Shown: positions 16,996-22,779 of the stretch, piece by piece | Numbering within the stretch: position 1 is the stretch's first letter | How the letters are laid out: every line of letters begins with the position of its first letter | Origin: Pavlovales sp. CCMP2436 | Taxonomy: Eukaryota > Haptophyta > Pavlovophyceae > Pavlovales | Reading direction: 5' to 3' | Length of the DNA: 22,779 bases | NCBI GenBank assembly: GCA_026770615.1 | Contig: MU631366.1 | Coordinates: 352,100 to 374,878 of the forward strand | Translations under genes and position numbers: made by a program | The notes under the pieces: model-generated | Seen by the model: the letters and a program-made list of their open reading frames with translations, nothing else | What the model was told of the DNA's origin: nothing | Databases searched by the model: none

Positions 16996-17016
16996 AATAG
17001 CGGACGAGGAGAGCGG

Positions 17017-18138
17017 ATGGGAAGCGAGGGCAGCGTGGACGAGGCGCTCTCTTTGGACGGCCGCCCCGCCCCGTACGCGCGCTTCCCGCCGCCCGCCGAG
17101 CTCGAGGACCTGCGCATGCTGTTCTGGCCACTCGACCCGCGCACCTTCTACGACAGCTACTACGCGCAGCGCGTGCTGCACGCGGAGCCGAGCTCCCCGC
17201 GCGGCTTCCTCGTCCACCGCGTGTATGGCCCGCCCAACGAGGAGCACAACGTGGAGGGCTTCCTGCACTCTTTGCATCTGCTGCACGTCTTCCGTGCCGG
17301 GGCGGTGGAGGGCAGACGCCGGGGCAAACTCGCGCCCACGCCCAATACCTATAGCGCGCTCAGGGACGCGCTCGACGCGGGTGAGTCGTTTGTGGCGCAC
17401 GTGCCGTCGGCGGCCGACCTCGATGCGGGGACGGCGGGTGGCAGGCGGGCGCCGCTCCTGCGGTTCGGCGCGATCGCGCGGATGCGCCACCGGCTGGAGG
17501 CCGCGCTGCGCATGCCGGTCAGCGCCAACCTCTACGTCAGCGGCATGCGCTCCGTCGCGCTCGCGCCGCACACGGACACGTGGGACACTGTGATCGTGCA
17601 CCTCGAGGGGCGCAAGCACTGGCGCGTGTGCGTGCCTGTCACGTCGGCGCAGGTGGACGCTGCGCTATCTGCCAACGGCTGGCCCCGCGCGGCGCTGAGC
17701 GAAGCTGACCGCTCCGAGTTACGCGAGGCGGAGGCAGCGAGCGAGGCGGGCTGCACCGCACACACCGACGCCGCGCTTGCCGACAGCAAGCAGTTCGAGT
17801 GCACCGAGTACACGCTTACCCCTGGCGCGCTGCTCTGGCTGCCAAAGGGAGTGGTGCACGCCGCGCAGGAGAGCGAGAGCGAGCAGGGCCTCTCGGTCCA
17901 CCTCACCCTGGGCCTGCGCCGCGAGGGTCTGCGCTTCGTCGACTTTTTAAAAGACGCGCTGACGGACCCGGCCCTGCTCGAGAACGTGGCGGCGGCGATG
18001 GGCCGGCTGGGTGGTTGTGGGAGTGGCAGTGGCGGCAGTGGTCTGGGATGGGGAGGGAATGCTCCCGCCGAGCCAGGCAGTGCTGCGACTGCGCTGCTGC
18101 GAGACGCCCTTGCAGACGTGTCGAGTGGCGTGGAGGGT

Positions 18139-18218
<80 letters not shown>

Positions 18219-18928
18219 GTATCTAGTCCTACCGCCCCTGAGCCCGCACACACTTATATGTATATATATTCATATATATAGGCATCTGCTTCCGCCGACC
18301 GTTCCCGACCTGGCTCTTCGCGTGCCCGCCTTCGGGTGGCGATGTGAGCTCGCGATGGGACGGGAGCCACATTCTGTTGTGCGCGCCGGTGGCAGACTCG
18401 CAGAGGTGGCTGGAGCTGTCGCGCGCATTCGAGTGGTTCGCTCTACGCGTGCGGGCAGCTGCGGTGCGCAGGCTGCTATTCCCGGGGGGGCAGTGCGAGG
18501 CAGAGGGGCAGGGCGAGGCTGCATTTCCCTCAGGGGAGCGACTTCCCTCACCGCAGTTCTTAGCTGCTGCCCTGCCCCCCTCGACTGGCGAGGCGGTGCT
18601 CTTCCCGGCCCTGCTCGCGCCTGCCGTGCTCCGCCACGCGTTCGAGCACGCCCTCGGCCTCAGCGCGGAGAGGCTGCACGTGCTGCTGAGCCCCCCCATG
18701 GTGGACGATAGCTCGTTCGGCTTGCCCGCCAACCTGGGCGGCCTTCTGGTTGGCGGGAGCGCGTCTCTCTCGGCCGGGTTCGCTCGCCACCCTGCGTGGG
18801 CTCTTGCAGGCGCGCTTGGGAGCGCCGCGCTTACGCTCAGTCTGCTCTGCGTCTGCGAGCGGCTCTCGCGCCAACTCCGCGCCGCGCTGCGAGGCCCTCA
18901 GGGCCACAGGCGGCACGCTGCGAGTTAG
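17017..18928 (+). CDS. JmjC/cupin-type Fe(II) 2-oxoglutarate oxygenase (ribosomal-oxygenase-like)
   Basis: Exons are 17017-18136 and 18282-18928; the intron splits a Gly codon and the product is 588 residues. The cupin core reads NLYVSGMRSVALAPHTDTWD, then VIVHLEGRKHWRVCVP, then LTPGALLWLPKGVVHAA and SVHLTLGL. Fe ligands would be His185, Asp187 and His281 (H-x-D...H). GRKHW plus P-G-x-x-L-x-L-P-x-G-x-x-H is typical of the cupin_4/JmjC ribosomal oxygenases (NO66/MINA type), which hydroxylate His in ribosomal proteins. The roughly 310 residues after the cupin would correspond to dimerisation and winged-helix regions but are not clearly recognisable. A hydrophobic patch near the C-terminus (ALGSAALTLSLLCVC) is unusual for the family. 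No signal peptide is seen. The substrate is inferred only. The ATG was chosen because it follows the 13-mer promoter repeats and starts the open frame. Confidence 0.78.
18137..18281 (+). repeat. Oxygenase intron made of (AC)n(AT)n microsatellite
   Basis: GGAGG|GTACAC and ATATATAG|GCATC bound 145 nt. About half is (AC)n followed by (AT)n, with more TA repeats before the acceptor. Splicing joins frames 1 and 2 exactly, while reading through gives a low-complexity IYIYIY tract and no useful C-terminus. Confidence 0.75.
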
Positions 18929-19600
18929 CAGCTGCGAGTTAGTAGCTACGCTGCTTGTCCATTCGTGTCAGTAAATACAACAAACACTGTCTTGAGGGGC
19001 GAGTAGCCTTCCTGAAGAACCTTTATTCTTATCCCAAAAGCTCCCAGCCAGCTGTTTTTAAGCGAAAATTTGTCAGCCCGCAAGGAATTTAACCTTATAA
19101 AGATAGAAGCGAATAATTCGAATCCGACCTTACCGCCTGCTCTATAGCGCTGGCAAGGTCGTTGGTGAGCTTGGTTTCGGCGGACTATTCGGTGGGCAAA
19201 GCTTATCGGTCGAGCGTGCAAGCGCCATGGTGCGAATTTTTAGCGAGTCGGTCACAGTGGGCCTCTGCCGTCGCGCCTTCAAACTCGCGCATAAATCAGT
19301 AATCGTTCTCGTTCCGGCAGATAAGTGCAACACAAAGAAATATAGCCCTGCTTGTCAGCGGTGAATTCAAAAACAGAATAACCCTCAGGTAGTATTATAA
19401 ATTATCACCAGGCTTTATTTTTTTTCTGTGTCTGACAGACCGAAAAAAGATGTGACAGACCGAAAAAAGATTTTCTGTGTCTGACAGCCGGGGCCAGATC
19501 TGCGGCAAGAAAGGGAGCCTCCAGCGGGGCCCAGCTCTCGACTGAGGCGTTCGGGAGAACGCGTTGGACGCGCGCCGTGAGCGCCTGCGCGTGCAAATAA
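18929..19600. other. Intergenic region, AT-richer, with a small tandem repeat
   Basis: No supported gene. The first part would hold the oxygenase 3' UTR, though no clear AATAAA is seen. It includes the 20-bp tandem repeat at 19433-19471. A TTCGAATCC string near 19117 resembles a tRNA T-loop but no cloverleaf can be built around it. Confidence 0.5.
19433..19471. repeat. 20-bp tandem repeat with flanking direct repeats
   Basis: TGACAGACCGAAAAAAGATG at 19433-19452 is followed by a second copy at 19453-19471. TTTTCTGTGTCTGACAG occurs both just before and just after (ending near 19438 and 19487), giving a repeat-within-repeat arrangement. Confidence 0.8.
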
Positions 19601-19867
19601 TTATTAACCCCTTATCACTGGCCTGCCCTCCGCTGTGTCTCCGCCTACCGCGCAGGAGATCCAGGCCGCCGCAGCGCAGACACACGCCTCCGTTTCATCG
19701 GCCCGCTGCAGTTGCTCGAGGAGGCGGCCAGTCGGCTCACTGGCTGCAATATCGACCAGCAGATGCCGGGTGTCACCCCTGACCTCAGCTCGACCTCGGA
19801 CCGCTACTCATTATGTAGCACTCGCAACGGCGGCCCGGCAGGCAGCAGGCCGCCGCGCCGGACCTGA
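19601..19867 (+). other. Possible exon or short ORF of unknown identity
   Basis: After TAA 19598-19600 a frame stays open to TGA 19865-19867. It lacks an ATG near its start but has coding-like sequence (LRFIGPLQLLEEAASRLTG, NIDQQMPGVTPDLSS). A candidate acceptor CCGCGCAG lies at about 19654. It could be the last exon of an unseen gene or a leader exon of the exchanger. No homologue is recognised. Confidence 0.2.
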
Positions 19868-19872
19868 CAGGT

Positions 19873-19963
19873 GAGGAAGTCATCACAGCTGCACGTGAGC
19901 CTTGACAAGGGGCGCGGACGGGGGAGCGGGCCTGAGAAAGTCATCACAGCTGCACGTGAGCCT
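19873..19963 (+). repeat. 30-bp direct repeat, 61-bp spacing, upstream of the exchanger
   Basis: GAGGAAGTCATCACAGCTGC and ten further bases at 19873-19902 recur at 19934-19963 with one mismatch. Each copy holds ATCACAG and GTGAG, which resemble splice acceptor and donor sequences. The second copy ends 31 bp before the exchanger ATG, so the repeats are probably in its promoter or 5' UTR. Confidence 0.75.
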
Positions 19964-19994
19964 CGCCGAGCGGAGAGGGTATCGTCTGACAGCT

Positions 19995-22646
19995 ATGGAC
20001 GGCTCCGAGAAGCTCGAGGGAGGAGAGACGCACGTGGTGCTGCAGGTCTTAGACGTCACGCTGCTCGGGATCATGCTCGGCACGCTCGTGCGCTTCGCCG
20101 AGACGCAGCTCCTGCCGATCGCGCCCCCCTACTGCCTTTCTGTTTACCTCGTGGGCGTACTCACATCCGCCATCCGCGACACTGCGAACCGCCAGGGCGC
20201 GGAGGGCCAGCTCTGCGTCTCGGCCATAGCGAACGCGCAGCTTGTCGACCCGGAAGTGATCCTGCTCGTATTACTTCCCCCGTTGATCTACATGTCGGTG
20301 GTGGACATGAGATGGTATACCATACTCGTGCATGTCTGCTCGCGTTTGTCCACTCGCGCTAATCTGCCGACTTGTCCTATTAGGTCCGTCTTCCGCCGTG
20401 TATCGGGCCAGGCGCTCCTGCTCGCGTTCCCCGGAGCCTTGCTGCAGGCCTTTCTCGTGGCCTCCTTCTTCCGTTATGCTATGAGCTACGGAAAGGCTGA
20501 TGGCGGACTTTGGGACTGGAACGTCGCGCTCTGCTTCGGCTCGATCGTCACGACCACCGACCCCATCGCGGTGGTGAGCGCCTGTGTTATTTAGACCCTC
20601 TTAGATCCTCGGTCACTCCATCGGCCAGCAATCACTTTCATTTGGCCAAAGTTCGGTCAAAGCTGGAGATCTTCGGTCCTGACCGGTCAATGATATGAAA
20701 AATTACACAGGTGAGTGCGCTGCGAGAGCTTGGCGCACCAGAGAAGCTAGCCGATTTGATCGACGGTGAGGCGCTGCTCAATGACGGGTCGGCGTTTGTC
20801 ATTTCGCTGATCTTCCTCGAGAACGTCCACTCGAAGTCAAAGGGCGAGGACCCGCACACGTTCGCGTCAGGCACGGCTTTCTTCTTCCAGGTAAGCCGTC
20901 TCTCTGCTGGCAAGCGGTCGTCCCATTTTGCCTGACGACTGCCCTCTCACACGCCCCTATTTCAGCTCACGCTCGGTGGCTTCGCGCTGGGCGCCCTTGC
21001 CTTCGCCTTTGTCGCTTCGTGCCTCGCCTACGTTGAGAACGATTGGCGCGTCGAAGTGGCCGTGATTCTCGCGGTGTGTTTGTGTGTGTGTGTGTGTGTT
21101 TATATAAATATTATTGTTGTTATTGTTTATATAATAACAATAGAAGCTCCAGCCCAAGCTCTGTGATGCTGGGCTCGCGCGCATGGCTCTCGACGACAGC
21201 GACCCACACGCACTCGACTTCACGATGACCCGCGCCTGCGGCGGGCATTTTTTTTTTCTATAACTAGACCTACACATAAATACAAACAGAGCGTCTTCAG
21301 TACTTTCGCTATTGCCGAACATTTGCACGTATCGGGAGTGCTGGCCGTCGTTACTCTCGGGTTGCTCATGTCCTGCCGCGGCAAGTACTCGCTCTCGCCC
21401 GCGGCGACTGACTCTGCAGATTGGGTGCTCCCAATGGTCGCGCATATTGCTGAGACGCTATATTTTTCGTGGCTGGCATTGCAGCCTGGAGCGCGCTCTC
21501 GTCGTATGAACAACTTGTTCAGTACTCACACGCGCTGGTGCTCTGGAACGTGCTACAGCTCGTGCGCGGCCTGACAATGCTGTCGCTCTACCCCGTCCTG
21601 CGACACATTGGGCACGCGATGCATCCTGGCAAGCTATTGATCGTTGTGCTCGCAGGTTTGCGCGGCGCGGTCTCGCAGGTCTGTTCGGGATGCAAATCAA
21701 CCCCCCCCCCCCCACACACACACACAGCAGATAGCACAGGCGCATACCCAGGCCTGTTCAGAATTTGACGTATAGGACGCCCCCGCATCCCCCACCACAC
21801 GCAGACGCTCCAGCTGCTCATTATCGCAGACTTCGCGTTCTCGTCGATTGATCGCGCACGAATCTACTTTTAGTCGCCTCGGCGACAGTTCTGACCATGA
21901 GTATTAACGGTCTCATGATTGGCCCAATCTACGCTGGGCTCAATCTCTACCCAGCCAACCGTTACATGTGCACGTGTGTGCGGAATCTAATAATACAACG
22001 CAGTTTCCTGAGCTCCCGGAAGGAACTTCTTCTAATGCTGGGTTTTTTTTACCCCTGTCATTTGTGTGGGCTCCTTTGTTGGAATACCACCCTTTTCATA
22101 TAACCACCTAGATGAAATACGTAGATCAATTGAGAGATGATCGGATTTGTGTGGCGTTGTGGGTGAGCTACTTGTGATCTACGCTGGGGTGTGGGAAGCT
22201 ACGTATACACAGGCATAGGTTGTTGACACCGTGTAACGCCAATCGCGCATCTATTTTCCAGCATGTAATAAATTGAACTGGGCAGTAGAGAGTCTCCCTC
22301 CTTCGACTCTCGTACGTAGCGCCCCATTGGCTAATGCGTTCCACGGCCTATGTGTCTGGCTCTGCAACATCTTCATCTACCAGAACTGCATAATGTACAC
22401 AACCTCACCATCACCCTCATGCATTCATTTCCCGCTTCCGCATTGCGTTTTGCAATCAGGGAGGCGATTGTGTAACGCGCGATAGACCAGCTCGAGGGCG
22501 TGACGATGCGCCAGATAAAGTCTACCCTAATTGATAAGGACTGTCTCTTCCGCCGTGCAGACTGGGAGTGTGTTCAGTTCCTCTTACCATCGCTGGCGGG
22601 CACCATTCTCCGCGCAGACAATAGGCTGCAGCTGCCCAAAGGGTGA
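19995..22646 (+). CDS. SOS1/NHX-type Na+/H+ exchanger (CPA1), multi-exon, with frameshifts
   Basis: CPA1 exchangers swap Na+ for H+ across a membrane. Exons are 19995-20314, 20384-20573, 20711-20890, 20966-21073, 21290-21678, 21805-21967 and 22460-22646. Key segments are EVILLVLLPPLIYMSVVDMR, LLLAFPGALLQAF, SIVTTTDPIAVVSALRELG, LIDGEALLNDGSAFV (the family's G-E-S/A-L-x-N-D-G motif), AEHLHVSGVLAVV, VVLAGLRGAVSQ and TMSINGLMIGP. These cover most transmembrane helices. The last exon has FRRADWECVQFLLPSL, resembling the ADWPTV segment just after the membrane domain of plant SOS1, which points to the SOS1/NHX7-8 branch. Apparent 1-nt losses occur in T runs near 21465-21470 and 21868-21871, and TAA 22473-22475 is in frame. 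Without a restoring base the reading stops. The joined product is about 512 residues, shorter than SOS1, so a cytosolic tail may lie beyond the window. Confidence 0.78.
21074..21289 (+). other. Exchanger intron 4 with (TG)n microsatellite
   Basis: CTCGCG|GTGTGT and CAAACAG|AGCGTC bound 216 nt. Joining the exons gives EVAVILA then SVFSTFAIAEHLHVSGV, which matches the usual spacing of this helix in the family residue for residue. A 70-residue frame inside the intron therefore need not be an exon. Confidence 0.65.
21679..21804 (+). other. Exchanger intron 5 with C10 and (CA)n runs
   Basis: GTCTCGCAG|GTCTGT and CACACGCAG|ACGCTC bound 126 nt that include a poly-C run and a (CA)n tract near 21701-21726. 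The exons meet in phase 0 inside the GLRGAVSQ-TLQLL segment. Confidence 0.65.
21968..22459 (+). other. Probable last visible intron of the exchanger
   Basis: The best junction is TTACAT|GTGCAC to GCAATCAG|GGAGGC, which keeps phase 2 and gives RYMEAIV before the in-frame TAA. At 492 nt it is much longer than the others, so a small unrecognised exon inside it is possible. An AATAAA occurs at about 22266 but upstream of coding-like sequence. Confidence 0.4.
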
Positions 22647-22684
22647 CTGAGCTAGCGCCCCTCTCAGAGCCTTGCCCGCCGCGT

Positions 22685-22686
<2 letters not shown>

Positions 22687-22779
<93 letters not shown>
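22687..22779. repeat. Homopolymer of 93 T at the window end
   Basis: An uninterrupted T run reaches the last base. It could be a poly(A) tail of a retro-inserted sequence on the minus strand, a true homopolymer, or an assembly or sequencing artefact. Confidence 0.9.

Noticed and set aside
19100..19130. TTCGAATCC as a possible tRNA T-arm
   Set aside because: No acceptor stem, D-arm or anticodon stem can be formed around it on either strand.
1..22779. CRISPR arrays, bacterial operons, rRNA genes
   Set aside because: No regularly spaced direct repeats, no ribosome binding sites ahead of clustered genes and no rRNA-like sequence were seen. Spliced genes show that the DNA is eukaryotic.

Overview
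The window is nuclear DNA of a eukaryote, most likely a GC-rich marine microalga (haptophyte- or stramenopile-like). Several genes have short GT-AG introns (69-492 nt) packed with microsatellites. The thioredoxin carries a beta-rich C-terminal repeat of a type I associate with algal proteins. There are no bacterial-style operons or Shine-Dalgarno sites. I cannot name the species.

Layout. 1-2650: the 3' part of a decayed non-LTR retrotransposon (RNase H-like, CCHC zinc knuckle, charged/Pro-rich linker, start of an OTU-like protease), broken by two copies of a TA-flanked MITE (family A). 2650-7203: one long broken transposon-type gene (about 1,320 codons if joined), with two introns, one family A insertion and five internal stops, all TAG. 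7325-7420: one copy of a structured dispersed repeat (family C). 7658-8685 (-): FkbM-family methyltransferase with one frameshift. 9167-9755: an unrecognised broken ORF with three hairpins. 9757-12535: a second LINE remnant (reverse transcriptase, then the C-terminal half of an OTU-like domain), containing a 574-N gap that looks spurious. 12830-12994: another family A MITE. 12995-14917: decayed sequence and an inverted pair of family C repeats.

14918-15727 (-): thioredoxin with three C-terminal repeats. 15728-17016: divergent intergenic region with shared 13-mer promoter repeats, a 22-bp tandem duplication, and a foldback element (family B) split by a fifth family A MITE. 17017-18928 (+): JmjC/cupin-type 2-oxoglutarate oxygenase with one microsatellite intron. 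19995-22646 (+): multi-exon SOS1/NHX-type Na+/H+ exchanger with two apparent 1-nt losses in T runs and one in-frame TAA. The window ends in 93 T.

The likely host genes are the methyltransferase, thioredoxin, oxygenase and exchanger; they share no evident pathway. The left 13 kb is a graveyard of nested mobile elements. The points most worth a second look are the amber-only interruptions of the 2650-7203 gene, the TA-bounded family A elements whose exact removal rejoins host reading frames in three of three coding insertions, the family C repeat with a conserved stem-loop, and the LINE family with a C-terminal OTU-like domain.
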